DNA of 64,000 nt from JANQPA01 sp964548175 (GCA_964548175.1 CAZJQS010000030.1:1-64000), one strand, 5' to 3'; shown: positions 1 to 9,035, counted from the first letter of the stretch. Numbers and translations: made by a program. Notes: generated by a model not told the origin, from the sequence alone.

Positions 1-152
1 CACACCAATGCTCACTTAGTAGCACGCTAACGTTTTTCCTGTCTGCGGAAAAAGCCCGAAAGAGGTCTGTTTAATGTGAATAACCTTGTTGATAACTTTT
101 AAATAATTAGACTGGCGAAAATACTGATCCTTTTTTGGCCAGTCCTGATCAA

Positions 153-473
153 TCATGCCTCCCAAAATGCCGCTAGTTTTTTGGCAATTAAGGAGACTTT
201 TTTGAGGTGAAGATGGTTTATGGAATAGCCGGTTTGTGCTCCTTCAGAAGCCTTCCGTACATAGCTGTAGCTAAGCAATTTGCCCAGTAAATGTTTAACC
301 GTTTGCGGAGAGAAGCCTGTAAGGCGGATAATATCCGCGGCAGACAAGCAAAAATGACCTTCAAGGAGGTCGAGAATCGTTTGTACTTCTTCCTGATCTA
401 AAAGATCTAATTTGTTAATAGCTAGCATTAACCGGTCCTCGCGGACGCGTTTCATAGTGTTCAAAGTGTTCAT
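153..473 (-). CDS. small winged-helix DNA-binding protein
   Basis: A 106-residue protein with a likely winged helix-turn-helix covering about residues 30-90. The segment LSAADIIRLTGFSPQTVKHL has the spacing of a wHTH recognition unit (LSAADI helix, turn at TGFS, recognition helix PQTVKHLLGKL), followed by a wing (SYVRKASEGAQTGYSI). This resembles the ArsR/MarR-like fold. No metal-binding cysteine pair or effector domain is visible, so it may bind DNA only or regulate its own promoter. The ATG at 473 is the first start; a second ATG lies at residue 7. It stands alone and is divergent from the protease gene at 668. The target is unknown, and other wHTH families remain possible. Confidence 0.6.
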   Translation of the reverse strand: MNTLNTMKRVREDRLMLAINKLDLLDQEEVQTILDLLEGHFCLSAADIIRLTGFSPQTVKHLLGKLLSYSYVRKASEGAQTGYSINHLHLKKVSLIAKKLAAFWEA

Positions 474-667
474 GGTGTTTTTGTGTTTAGCGGTAACGTT
501 CTATTTTTAGACCAAACAAATATAGAGTTCGATTCGTATATAAAAAAATTATAATGCACTTTTATTAAAAAAAACTCTTATGTGTATAAAATAAAAGCAA
601 CGCCATAGAAGCCCAAACTTTTTCCTAATTTCAGACCATCAAACTTCATTAACCAAAAGTTATTATC

Positions 668-2224
668 ATGCCGATCAGAATGGAGAAAGATTCTCCTCAG
701 GGGCCGGGTAACCGACCTGGGGGGCAAGGCGGCGGCGGAATGAGCGGACTCATTCGTTTGCTGCCTGTCATTTTATTTTTCGTATTTAAGAAGCCAAAAA
801 TTTCGATTCCCATACTGGCTGCGCTGGCGATATGGTATTTTTTCCTGGGCGGTCAGCAAATGTTCAGTGGGTACAATGCCGATAGCGGAGAAGACGTCAG
901 TGCCTTTTCATTAGGGGCGTCTCTCAGCCAGGAGCGCTTTGACCAGGCCAAAGTATTCGAACCGCTTGCTTACGGATTCGGGAACCGCAATCAGCTTCCT
1001 TCCAGGGTGAGTTTAGAGACTTATGCACCGCCGACCCGCCACCAGGGCCAGCAGGGATCCTGTGTGGGCTGGGCCAGTGCTTACGCTGCGCGCACGATCC
1101 TGGAAGCAAGAGCAACGGGCAAAGACCCTGCAAGCCTCGCCTTCAGTCCGTCTTATTTATACAACCAAATCCACCTGGAAGGTTGTCAGGGGGCATACAT
1201 GCTGGATGCAATGAAAAGCATGAGCCAAAACGGAGCCTTACCCTATAACGAGTTTCAATATGACGAGTCTACCTGTTCAAATTACCCCTCCGGCAACCAG
1301 ATCCGGCGCGGCCGGCAGTTCAACATTAACGGTTACAATCGACTGACCCTGGGAGCCAACAATTACAAGCCCGACATCATGGCCATTAAACAGAATCTGG
1401 CGCAAGGCTCTCCTGTTGTTATCGGCATGATGGTCGGAGGCACCTTTATGAGCCGAATGCTGGGCCAGAAAGTCTGGAACCCGACGCAACGCGATTACAG
1501 CATGGCCGGCTACGGCGGTCACGCCATGTGTGTGATCGGATACAACGATAATTTTGAGGGGGGCGCTTTCCAGATCCTGAACTCCTGGGGCGACCGCTGG
1601 GGGGATCGTGGCATTGCCTGGGTGCGGTATCGTGATTTTGAGCATTTTACCAAGGAAGCTTACGGGCTGTTTCCCCTGAGAAGCCAGGAACAAGCTAGCT
1701 CCGGCAAGTTCGAAGTGGAATTTGGCTTAGCGGACATGGCCTCGCAAAGCACCATTGCGTTACAAAAAACCTCAGATATCGTTTTCAAAACCGTCAGCCC
1801 CATAAGCAAAAGCGACAAGTTCAAAGTGCTTTTTGCTAACAGCGAGGCCTGTTATGTCTATATCTTCGGCCAGGAAACAGACGGCTCCAGCTATGTGCTT
1901 TTCCCTTACACCGAAAAACATTCGCCTTATTGCGGGATCACCGGCACCAGGCTTTTCCCCAAAGATTATTCCATGACGCCTGATGAGATCGGCAATAAAG
2001 ATTTCATTGCTATCGTCGTGTCCAGGGAAGAGATCGACTTCCAGGATTTCAACAACCGCCTCAGCCGCAGCCGCCAGGATACTTATGCCGGAAAACTCCG
2101 CGAAGCCCTCGGGAGCGATCGCATAACAGATGTCAATTTCAGAGCGGGGAAAACCGTGGCTTTTTCAGCCAATACGGACGGGAAGAATAAAGTGGGAATG
2201 GTGATTGAAATAGACAAAAAGTAA
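668..2224 (+). CDS. membrane-anchored papain-like (C1) cysteine protease with DUF4384-like domain
   Basis: 518 residues. The N-terminus is a Gly/Pro-rich cytoplasmic stretch (residues 8-25) followed by hydrophobic segments at about 27-40 and 46-61, so the enzyme is probably anchored in the inner membrane with its catalytic part outside. The papain triad is visible: Cys132 in GSCVGWA, His285 in GYGGHAMCV and Asn305 in LNSWGDRWG. The C-terminal 160 residues, with SYVLFPYTEKHSPY and DFIAIVVSREEID, look like a DUF4384 domain, which often accompanies C1 peptidases in Bacteroidota. The Gly-rich head followed by a membrane anchor resembles the N-terminus of YpfJ-type zinc peptidases joined to a different protease. 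Substrate unknown. A family A palindromic element follows the stop codon. Confidence 0.85.
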   Translation: MPIRMEKDSPQGPGNRPGGQGGGGMSGLIRLLPVILFFVFKKPKISIPILAALAIWYFFLGGQQMFSGYNADSGEDVSAFSLGASLSQERFDQAKVFEPLAYGFGNRNQLPSRVSLETYAPPTRHQGQQGSCVGWASAYAARTILEARATGKDPASLAFSPSYLYNQIHLEGCQGAYMLDAMKSMSQNGALPYNEFQYDESTCSNYPSGNQIRRGRQFNINGYNRLTLGANNYKPDIMAIKQNLAQGSPVVIGMMVGGTFMSRMLGQKVWNPTQRDYSMAGYGGHAMCVIGYNDNFEGGAFQILNSWGDRWGDRGIAWVRYRDFEHFTKEAYGLFPLRSQEQASSGKFEVEFGLADMASQSTIALQKTSDIVFKTVSPISKSDKFKVLFANSEACYVYIFGQETDGSSYVLFPYTEKHSPYCGITGTRLFPKDYSMTPDEIGNKDFIAIVVSREEIDFQDFNNRLSRSRQDTYAGKLREALGSDRITDVNFRAGKTVAFSANTDGKNKVGMVIEIDKK

Positions 2225-2234
2225 TATCATGTTT

Positions 2235-2435
2235 GGGGTTGTATAAAAAGTCAGCTGCTCCTACCGCCTGACGGCCGGTAGGGTTGCCCGGCTTAAATGA
2301 TGCTATTTTTTGAGTGTTTTGCCGAAAAAAATCAGTGATTTTCTTCGGCAAAACACTCAAAAAAGGATTTTATTAGCTGCGCAAACCGGCCGGCCGTCAG
2401 GGCGGGAAGAGTACGAAGACTTTTTACACAACCCC
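2235..2435. repeat. family A palindromic element, copy 1 (201 bp)
   Basis: The outer ends form an imperfect inverted repeat (GGGGTTGTATAAAAAGTCA at the left, GACTTTTTACACAACCCC at the right). An inner pair carries CGCCTGACGGCCGG and its approximate complement. A long central hairpin is built on GAGTGTTTTGCCGAAAAAAATC and GATTTTCTTCGGCAAAACACTC. The same architecture recurs at 27518-27696 and 32110-32268. It separates the convergent protease and outer-membrane genes. There is no transposase; it is best read as a MITE or REP-like element that may also terminate transcription in both directions. Confidence 0.85.
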
Positions 2436-2442
2436 AAGCACC

Positions 2443-3045
2443 TTAGAATACCAGACCTACAGAAACAGTAAATACATTGTTCTTAGAATCCTGGTCGCTG
2501 AACAGATTACTCATACCGATTTCGTAGTTGAAATCGACGTTGATCAGGTTGAGAATGTCTACTCCGGCGCCGAAGTTGGTGCCGAAGACAAAGGTATTCA
2601 AATCATCATTGGTCAGTTGAAAATCAGCTCTTTCCTTAACGCCGAGTAAGATGGAAGGCGTTAGTCCACCCTTAGCGTAGATACCGATCACACCACCGTC
2701 GCCGGTCAGGTTCAGGCCGATGTTTAGCGGCACTTTTAGTTGCTGGATGGTAGTCCTTTCTTTCAGGTCGGGTCTTTCTTCGTCGATGTTGTCGCGGCTG
2801 ATCAGGTCGGCAGTAAAGTTGTGATAGTGAGCACCGGGATGCAACTGGAAGAGACCTTCGCCGATTCTGAGGTCAAAACCAACATTATAGCCAACCCTCG
2901 CTTCTGTATTGAAGTCCATGAGTTCTTTTTCCAATCCGGAGAAATTCATCCCTACTTTAGGGCTGAAACGTACTTGCTGCGCCTGGGCGGTAAAGCTGCC
3001 CATAAAAATGGCTAAAACGGTCAGGATCAATAGATTGCTTTTCAT
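2443..3045 (-). CDS. PorT-like outer-membrane beta-barrel protein
   Basis: About 200 residues from the ATG at 3045. The protein starts with a signal peptide (MKSNLLILTVLAIFMGSFTA, then QAQ cleavage). The remainder alternates short beta strands with aromatic and glycine residues (FSPKVGMNFSGLE, GVIGIYAKGGLTPSILLGVK) and ends in VFTVSVGLVF, whose terminal Phe is typical of outer-membrane barrels. It matches the small Bacteroidota barrels annotated as porin family or PorT. A paralogue with the same plan lies at 10525-11121. Longer in-frame starts reach 3129 but would place a charged tail before the signal peptide, so the MKSN start is preferred. Its specific role is unknown. Confidence 0.8.
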   Translation of the reverse strand: MKSNLLILTVLAIFMGSFTAQAQQVRFSPKVGMNFSGLEKELMDFNTEARVGYNVGFDLRIGEGLFQLHPGAHYHNFTADLISRDNIDEERPDLKERTTIQQLKVPLNIGLNLTGDGGVIGIYAKGGLTPSILLGVKERADFQLTNDDLNTFVFGTNFGAGVDILNLINVDFNYEIGMSNLFSDQDSKNNVFTVSVGLVF

Positions 3046-3451
3046 GTTGTTCATTTTTGTGAATGAATTGATTTTTCCGGCCTTTGTGAGGACCTGCTTT
3101 TTGGTATGGTATTTCAAAAACTTCATCATTGTTCGTTTATCGTTTCTTTTTTAACTAAGATGAAGATGTCGGGCCTCCACCCCTAGCAGCTGCCCGACAC
3201 TTTTACCCTAATTAGTTGGTTACTATCGATCGTTTAGTGCTGTTATCTCCTCTTGGGTACCCATTGGTATTGATTTTTATTTTTAAAAAAAGGAGATCAT
3301 GCTGAAAAAATAACGGAAAGTCCTCCCTTGTTTGATTTGTTGCAGGAGGATAAAAACAAAAGTTTAATGCTTTTTCACATACCTTAACAGTTGGGGGGTG
3401 GGTAGCAGGATAGATGAATTTTAATTTTTTATCTTAACCAAAAAAAGAAAG
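3046..3451. other. divergent intergenic region with a hairpin
   Basis: No gene is seen in these roughly 400 bases between the divergent barrel and PLP-enzyme genes, so both promoters should lie here. One clear hairpin has arms TGTCGGGC (3167-3174) and GCCCGACA (3192-3199). On the minus strand it falls about 120-155 bases before the barrel start, possibly in its leader. The rest is A/T-rich. Confidence 0.4.
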
Positions 3452-4564
3452 ATGAGGGACCTCACGAAAGCTATCATAGAGCCTACGCTTTTATTGGACG
3501 AAGCCCGCTGCAGGAACAACATCCGGCGAATGGCGGAAAAAGCTAAGGCCAACAACATTCCGCTGCGTCCACATTTTAAAACTCATCAATCGAAAGCCAT
3601 CGGGGAGTGGTTTCGCGATTATGGAGTTGATCGCATTGCCGTGAGCTCAGTCCGGATGGCGCATTATTTTACGGATGCCGGGTGGAAAGACATCACCGTT
3701 GCTTTTCCGACCAATATCAGAGAAATCGACCGCATTAATGAACTCGTGGAGAAAACCCAGCTTAACCTGCTTGTGGAAGATGTGTCAGTAGCGAAATTTT
3801 TGGAAAAGAGCTTGAAGGCGGAAGCCGGCCTTTTCATCAAAGCCGACACCGGATACTATCGCACCGGATTAGGGCCGGAGCAATTTGACCAGATTGACGA
3901 AATACTGGCGTTTTCGACCAAAGCTGCTAAACTGCACCCCAAAGGCTTCCTTGCTCATGCCGGGCACAGTTATGGGGCTAATGGAACCCAGGACATACGG
4001 ACCATTCACGATAACAGCCTGGGCGTCTTTCAGCAATTCAGAGACCGGTACGAAGGGCAGTACCCCAGCCTGATCTATTCTGCGGGTGATACGCCTACTG
4101 CCAGCGCCATGACTGCTTTTCCCGGCGTTACGGAGATGCGTCCGGGCAACTTTATTTTTTACGATCTTTCGCAGTGGGCGATCGGGTCCTGCCGTTTAGA
4201 AGATATAGCCGTAGTAATGGCCTGCCCGGTTGTGGCCAAACATCCTTCCCGTAATGAGATCGTCGTTTATGGCGGCGGCGTTCATTTTTCTAAAGACCGA
4301 AGACCCCATCCAAAGGGTCCGACTTATTACGGTTTAATGGTGGACTGGACGGCAGAGAGCTGGTCAGTGAATGAAGACAACGCCTATTTACGCTCTCTTT
4401 CACAGGAACATGGGATCATCAAAGCGCCGAGACAACTGGTGGAAGAAGTAAAAATCGGCGAATTATTAGGTTTTCTACCGATCCACTCCTGTATGACCGC
4501 TAATTTGATGAAGCGATATCTTACTTTAGATGGTCAATGGTTGGAGATGATGCCTTATCCATGA
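3452..4564 (+). CDS. D-threonine aldolase / D-serine dehydratase-like PLP enzyme
   Basis: 370 residues in the fold-type III PLP family shared by alanine racemase, D-threonine aldolase and eukaryotic-type D-serine dehydratase. The N-terminal TIM barrel begins TPTLLLD-like (EPTLLLDEARCRNNI) and carries the PLP lysine in RPHFKTHQS (Lys49). The C-terminal domain ends with FLPIHSCMTANL, the His-x-Cys zinc site of the DSD1/D-TA group. Such enzymes act on beta-hydroxy-D-amino acids or D-serine, releasing glycine plus aldehyde, or pyruvate plus ammonia. Sequence alone does not settle which. No signal peptide is visible, so it is cytoplasmic. It stands alone, and the serine hydrolase gene converges on it with a gap of only six bases. 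Confidence 0.85.
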   Translation: MRDLTKAIIEPTLLLDEARCRNNIRRMAEKAKANNIPLRPHFKTHQSKAIGEWFRDYGVDRIAVSSVRMAHYFTDAGWKDITVAFPTNIREIDRINELVEKTQLNLLVEDVSVAKFLEKSLKAEAGLFIKADTGYYRTGLGPEQFDQIDEILAFSTKAAKLHPKGFLAHAGHSYGANGTQDIRTIHDNSLGVFQQFRDRYEGQYPSLIYSAGDTPTASAMTAFPGVTEMRPGNFIFYDLSQWAIGSCRLEDIAVVMACPVVAKHPSRNEIVVYGGGVHFSKDRRPHPKGPTYYGLMVDWTAESWSVNEDNAYLRSLSQEHGIIKAPRQLVEEVKIGELLGFLPIHSCMTANLMKRYLTLDGQWLEMMPYP

Positions 4565-4570
4565 AGATTT

Positions 4571-5722
4571 TTATTTACTCAATGCCACGATCAGCGCCTC
4601 CCTCAGATTATGGCTATCGCCGAAAGAATCCGGATTAAATCGATCATTGTTACTCAGAATGATGATGGTCTGTTGACTGTCCAGCATTCTTACAAGTACC
4701 ACATTAGCGCCCATAATTTTTCCTCTTCTCTCCATAATGAGTGGCTTGGAATCCACAAAGGGATATCGATAAGTCCAGACGCTGTAGCCTGTATAGTTGT
4801 ATTCCGGATAGGCAGTAAACATTTTTTCTTTACTTTGAGCATCCAGCAGTTCCTCTCCGTAAAGAGCCTGATCGATCAGCAACAAATCTTTTGCAGTAGC
4901 ATACATACAACCTGCAGCATGAAAGTTTTCGATAAAAAAATCAGGATCTCTTTGCTTTTTGCCGCTCTTGCTGACCTGGTAAGAATAGGCAAAGTTTTCA
5001 GGATAATTCCCCTTTTCCAAAAATCCGGTTTGTTTCAGGCCCAGCGGCTGAATGATTCGTTCCGTGACGGCTTCCCGCCAACGTTGGCCAGTGAGGGTTT
5101 CAATGATCATTCCTAATAAGACGTAATCAATATTGGCATAATTAAAGCGGCCGGGCTTAGATGCTTTCCTATGCTCCAGACTTTCCTTTACAAAAGAAGC
5201 CGGCGTTTTTGGGGAGCGATACATAGCATCGGGTTCGTTGGGTAATCCGGAAATATGGAGCAATAAATGATGGACTGTGATCTTTTCTGCTCTCGGAATA
5301 TTCAAGTCCGGCAGCAGTCTACCCAGGTTATCCTGCACACTTAGTTGCTTTTCTTCTATTAGCTGCAAGATAACGATGGCGGTCAACATTTTGGTGATGG
5401 ACGCGATCCCAAACTTTGATTCATTATTGATTATTCGGCCTTTTTCCATGTCGGCAAAACCTGCAGAGCGTTGGTAAACGACCTTTCCTTTTTCCGCAAT
5501 CATTACAGTCCCTTCAAAAAGCTGATTGTCGATATGTTCGGAAATGATTCGATCAAGCAGTAGGGTGTCGGTATGGCTGTAAAAAAAGCTTTGTTGATCC
5601 AAAGAGTACTGATCACCTATTTGGAAAGCAGGGTTGGCGTTTGCAAATAAGCAGTGTCCAATCAATATTTCTAATAACAAAAAAATTAAGTGCTTGAAAT
5701 AGCGGAAAAGTATTTTGTCCAT
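4571..5722 (-). CDS. beta-lactamase-family (class C-like) serine hydrolase
   Basis: 383 residues with an N-terminal hydrophobic signal or anchor (about residues 10-28), so it is exported. The serine beta-lactamase/penicillin-binding fold is shown by the SxxK motif Ser108-Ile-Thr-Lys111 in FGIASITKML, and by Tyr195-Ala-Asn197 (YAN). HHLLLHISGLP is also characteristic of this PF00144 family. Members include D-aminopeptidases, esterases and class C-like enzymes, and most Bacteroidota copies are not resistance genes. Substrate unknown. The ATG at 5722 is used. It diverges from the sensor kinase at 6010, with about 290 bases between them. Confidence 0.85.
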   Translation of the reverse strand: MDKILFRYFKHLIFLLLEILIGHCLFANANPAFQIGDQYSLDQQSFFYSHTDTLLLDRIISEHIDNQLFEGTVMIAEKGKVVYQRSAGFADMEKGRIINNESKFGIASITKMLTAIVILQLIEEKQLSVQDNLGRLLPDLNIPRAEKITVHHLLLHISGLPNEPDAMYRSPKTPASFVKESLEHRKASKPGRFNYANIDYVLLGMIIETLTGQRWREAVTERIIQPLGLKQTGFLEKGNYPENFAYSYQVSKSGKKQRDPDFFIENFHAAGCMYATAKDLLLIDQALYGEELLDAQSKEKMFTAYPEYNYTGYSVWTYRYPFVDSKPLIMERRGKIMGANVVLVRMLDSQQTIIILSNNDRFNPDSFGDSHNLREALIVALSK

Positions 5723-6009
5723 AATACAAGTGATTTTTGATAAGTGTTTAAACAGAAATATTTAGAATGGTCGCTTCCTTAAAAAACAGTCGGATAATAA
5801 GACCTTAAGGTTACGATTACAAAAGTAGAGAACCCTCCCCTCCAATGACAGTAAAACCTGATGAATTGAATAATGGGCCGTTGAATGATGCATTACGCCA
5901 CTTGTCGGTTTATATGACCGTTCGTCGAACGAAGGAAGGTGGTAAACGAGGAATGTTGTTACATTTGAACATTTAATTTTTGGATTCTCCTCAAAAAAAA
6001 TTCAACCCT

Positions 6010-7062
6010 ATGAAAATCTCGCATTTTTGGGATGCTAAAATAATAGGGGTGCGCCTTTACGAGCTTGCCTTGTTATTTCTATTATATTTTGTTTTTGGAA
6101 TGGCTTATTTTATGGCCCTTTTTACTACCTCCAGAGGGTACTTCGGCGCCTGGGATAACACCCTGCTCGATTATCTTCTAAAAGCCTTGTTCACCCTTCC
6201 TATCTGGTGGTTGATTTTCAAAAAGCTAACCCACTGGAAAATCTGGAAAAAAATCTTACTGCATATTTTGCTCTTACCTGTTTACGTGATCACCTGGCAA
6301 CAAACCTATTACTACATTTGTGATCTTCTGGGATGGGGCCATCTTGGATGGCCAAGTGCTTGGTGGGATATTTATATTCCGGCTCTTTTTTACCTCATCC
6401 AGTTCGGCATTTTCCATCTGTATGAATATTATCAAAAACTACAGGAAAAAATAGCCCTGGAAGCTGAACTGCGGGAACTGGCCCTGAAAAACGAATTAAT
6501 GGCTCTGAAGGCCCAACTCAATCCACATTTCCTTTACAATACCTTCAACACCATCAGCGCTTCACTGCCCCCCGCTCAGGAAAACACAAGAGAAATGATC
6601 GCGCAGCTCTCCGACCTGTTCCGCTATCAATTAAAGGCTTCCCGAACAGAGCTGGTACTGTTATCGGAAGAACTTCAATTTGTAGAGACTTACCTTCAAC
6701 TGGAAAAGGCCCGCTTTGGTGATCGCCTTCAATTTGAGTTTGATATTGAGGAGACGCTAAAGCAGGCGCCGGTTCCGCCCTTGATCCTTCAACCGTTGGT
6801 GGAAAATGCTATAAAACATGGCATTGCGCCTAAAATTGAGGGGGGAAAAGTCTGGATAAAAGCCCGAAAAAAGCAAGACCGTATTTTCTTTGAGGTCGTT
6901 GACTCAGGAGTAGGGTTAACAAAAGGAGGAGATCATTTTCAAAAAGGCATTGGTTTATACAATACCCAGAAGCGTTTGGAGAAAATGTACGGAACCTTAT
7001 TACGAATACTAGACAACACCTTTAAAGGCGTCACTGTTAGTTTTGAAATTCCGATAAGTTGA
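6010..7062 (+). CDS. LytS/YehU-type sensor histidine kinase
   Basis: 350 residues from the ATG at 6010; a TTG ten codons upstream is less likely. Four hydrophobic segments (about 17-38, 50-70, 80-98 and 120-140) form a membrane sensor with almost no periplasmic domain. A short coiled coil (YYQKLQEKIALEAELRELAL) leads to the His_kinase box LKAQLNPHFLYNTFNTISA with the phosphorylated His173. The HATPase region contains VPPLILQPLVENAIKHGI (N box) and GVGLTKGGDHFQKGIGLYN (G boxes). The LytTR regulator gene starts five bases after its stop codon, so the two form a cognate pair. The signal is unknown. A 13-bp palindrome CGTTCGTCGAACG lies at 5919-5931 upstream. Confidence 0.93.
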   Translation: MKISHFWDAKIIGVRLYELALLFLLYFVFGMAYFMALFTTSRGYFGAWDNTLLDYLLKALFTLPIWWLIFKKLTHWKIWKKILLHILLLPVYVITWQQTYYYICDLLGWGHLGWPSAWWDIYIPALFYLIQFGIFHLYEYYQKLQEKIALEAELRELALKNELMALKAQLNPHFLYNTFNTISASLPPAQENTREMIAQLSDLFRYQLKASRTELVLLSEELQFVETYLQLEKARFGDRLQFEFDIEETLKQAPVPPLILQPLVENAIKHGIAPKIEGGKVWIKARKKQDRIFFEVVDSGVGLTKGGDHFQKGIGLYNTQKRLEKMYGTLLRILDNTFKGVTVSFEIPIS

Positions 7063-7067
7063 AATTT

Positions 7068-7814
7068 ATGAAAAAAGTAGTGATCGTTGATGATGAAGCT
7101 CCTGCAAGATCTTTGCTGAAGGAGTACTTATATAATTTTCCTTCGATGGTGGTTGTAGGAGAAGCCAACAATGGCGTAGACGCCATTAAAATAATTGAAG
7201 AGTTTAATCCGGATATCGTTTTTTTGGATGTACAGATGCCCGGCATAAACGGCTTAGAGGTGTTACAGCGACTTACAGAAATGCCCAAAATCATTTTCTC
7301 CACCGCTTATGATCAATATGCACTTGATGCTTTTGAACACAACGCCATCGATTTTTTATTAAAGCCGTATACCCGTGAGCGCTTTGCCAGAGCCGTCAAT
7401 AAGGTTATGCAATACGGAGAAGAAAACCTGAGCAGCATCAAGGCTTTGGCTGAAAATTTACTGCAAGGCGCCCATATCAACTCATCAAAATATCCTTCTA
7501 AAATACTGGTTCAAAGTAAAAACAAACTCGTCGCTTTGGATACCTTCTCCATTATCTGGATAGAAGCAGAAAAAGATTATTCTAACCTAAGAACGGCTAA
7601 ACAATGCTATTTAAGCAATTACGGAATTGGTCAGATCGCCGGCAAACTGGATCCGGAGATCTTTATCCGCATCCATCGCTCGTCCATTATCAACATTCAT
7701 TTCATCAAAGAAATTTTTAAGCACCCCTCCAGTTATGATGTCAAAATGACTAATGGCGATGTGGTGAGGGTCAGTCGCTCTTATTTGGATAATATTAGAA
7801 AACTAACGTTTTAA
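7068..7814 (+). CDS. LytTR-family response regulator
   Basis: 248 residues from the ATG at 7068. The receiver domain (1-120) shows the acidic pair in VVIVDDEAP, the phospho-acceptor Asp54 in VFLDVQMPGING, and the conserved Lys in FLLKPYTRERF. The LytTR DNA-binding domain (about 145-248) has IWIEAEKDYSNL, FIRIHRSSIINIHFIKEI and the C-terminal VRVSRSYLDNI. It is the partner of the kinase just upstream. LytTR regulators usually bind direct repeats and often control surface or envelope genes; its regulon cannot be read here. Its stop codon shares a TTAA with the convergent universal stress gene (7811-7814). Confidence 0.94.
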   Translation: MKKVVIVDDEAPARSLLKEYLYNFPSMVVVGEANNGVDAIKIIEEFNPDIVFLDVQMPGINGLEVLQRLTEMPKIIFSTAYDQYALDAFEHNAIDFLLKPYTRERFARAVNKVMQYGEENLSSIKALAENLLQGAHINSSKYPSKILVQSKNKLVALDTFSIIWIEAEKDYSNLRTAKQCYLSNYGIGQIAGKLDPEIFIRIHRSSIINIHFIKEIFKHPSSYDVKMTNGDVVRVSRSYLDNIRKLTF

Positions 7815-8668
7815 ACCTCCTCCAATATGTGCGTCTGATAAGAAAGTACAGGTATTTTACTATGATAGGACAAGAACTTTGTTCTGCTGTATTCGAAAAG
7901 TTCTTGCAGGAAATTGCGTTTGTGAGTGGTCATAGCCAGGATATCGATCTGCTGCTCGTCCAGATAACGGGTCAGGACTTTGAACATATCATTGCCCTCC
8001 AGAACCACGAAGTGCATTTTGTCCACATCGGCGAATTCCGCTTTGAGCTGGTCCATTCTTTTATTGTGAAATTCTATATGTGCGGTATCCACATTGACAC
8101 AAAACAGCTCGAAATCGAACCATTCGCGCCATTGCAGGAGACGTCTCAGGGCTAGCTTTTCCTCTTCTTTATATGCTGTTGTAAATGCAATTTTATTGAT
8201 CACCCCATCAAAAGAAGCTTCTTCGGGAACCACGAGCACAGGCACATTGGCATTCTCGAGTACTTCTCCGGCTATACTTCCCAGGAAGATTTCTTTCAGG
8301 CCCTCGGCGCCGGTCGTGCTCATCACGATCATATCAACCATGTCTTCCTCCGCCACTTCCAGTATGGAATCGACTAATCTATCTCCTTCCCGCATGACGT
8401 GCACCATCTCGATATGCCCGAGGCCGTTTTCTTCAGCCATTTCGCGCAAAGGCGGAAGCGCGCGCTTATAACTTTCAAATTGGTACCAGTCGAAGGACTC
8501 AAAAAACTTTTCCAGGGTATTAGGCATATAATGCATGCTGATATCCGGTTTGCGGAAAACATGGAGCGTAGTAATTTTAGAGCCTGTTTTCTCCGCCAGC
8601 TGCAGTGCATAAATGAATGCCTTATTGGAAGCTTCAGAAAAATCAGTCGGGAAAAGTATTTTTTTCAT
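7811..8668 (-). CDS. tandem universal stress protein (UspA family)
   Basis: 285 residues made of two Usp domains. The first (1-145) starts KKILFPTDFSEASNKAFIYA and carries the nucleotide-loop motif MSTTGAEGLKEIFLGSIAGEVL with PVLVVPEE after it, so it probably binds ATP. The second (about 155-280) has the MTTHKRNFLQELFEYS stretch, which lacks the clean GxxG-S/T motif. Two-domain proteins of this type are common in marine Bacteroidota and respond to stress or redox state. The start is the ATG at 8668. It overlaps the response regulator tail-to-tail by four bases. The thioredoxin-fold gene on the same strand lies about 100 bases upstream and might be co-transcribed. Confidence 0.9.
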   Translation of the reverse strand: MKKILFPTDFSEASNKAFIYALQLAEKTGSKITTLHVFRKPDISMHYMPNTLEKFFESFDWYQFESYKRALPPLREMAEENGLGHIEMVHVMREGDRLVDSILEVAEEDMVDMIVMSTTGAEGLKEIFLGSIAGEVLENANVPVLVVPEEASFDGVINKIAFTTAYKEEEKLALRRLLQWREWFDFELFCVNVDTAHIEFHNKRMDQLKAEFADVDKMHFVVLEGNDMFKVLTRYLDEQQIDILAMTTHKRNFLQELFEYSRTKFLSYHSKIPVLSYQTHILEEV

Positions 8669-8768
8669 AGCGGAATGTGCTTTATGATCAGATTGTAATG
8701 TTAAGAAAAAAAAGCAGGCTAATAAAATATTACCACGTAAACTAATTATTAACTAACATTACAGAGCA

Positions 8769-9035
8769 TTAGGAAGCCTTGCGGTTTTTCTCCAAATGGA
8801 ATCTTATCTGCTCCTTGAGTTCGGAAACAGAAGGCGTGCGCCCGTCGGCAACAATGGTATCATTGATCTTTAGAGCAGGGATGCCGGATAAACCATTCAT
8901 CATAAACTCATTGATGCTGGAGACGTATTCAATGGGCAAGGAAAGCCCCAGATCATCCAAAGCCATCTGAACAGAACGCAACATTACACGATCGCGCATA
9001 CTTCCAACTCCAAATACTATGATATCAAGTTCCAT
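8769..9035 (-). CDS. thioredoxin-fold small protein lacking the CxxC site
   Basis: 88 residues from the ATG at 9035; a TTG lies three codons upstream. The pattern matches the small thioredoxin-like family of archaea and Bacteroidota (PF13192/TM0996 type): first strand LDIIVFGVGS, helix, strand IEYVSSI, the cis-proline loop SGIPALKINDTIVADGR, and a terminal helix PSVSELKEQI. In normal members the first loop reads G-x-G-C-x-x-C. Here it is GVGSMRDR, so both cysteines are replaced (Ser and Asp). It cannot act as a dithiol oxidoreductase and may be a binding or regulatory relic. It sits head-to-tail before the universal stress gene. Confidence 0.7.
   Translation of the reverse strand: MELDIIVFGVGSMRDRVMLRSVQMALDDLGLSLPIEYVSSINEFMMNGLSGIPALKINDTIVADGRTPSVSELKEQIRFHLEKNRKAS

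Noticed and set aside
1..152. Possible replication origin (GTTGATAAC near 90-100)
   Set aside because: A single weak match to a DnaA-like word without clustering, A/T-rich unwinding region or replication genes.
2139..2360. Open frames with a shared LPKKI-DFLRQ-TQK start at four places (near 2360, 27593, 27643, 32165)
   Set aside because: They lie inside the family A hairpin; the shared peptide is a translation of the repeat arms, not a conserved small protein.
4571..5722. Beta-lactamase-family gene as an antibiotic-resistance gene
   Set aside because: SxxK and YxN motifs only show the broad serine hydrolase fold; no class C beta-lactamase specific context or motif was recognised.
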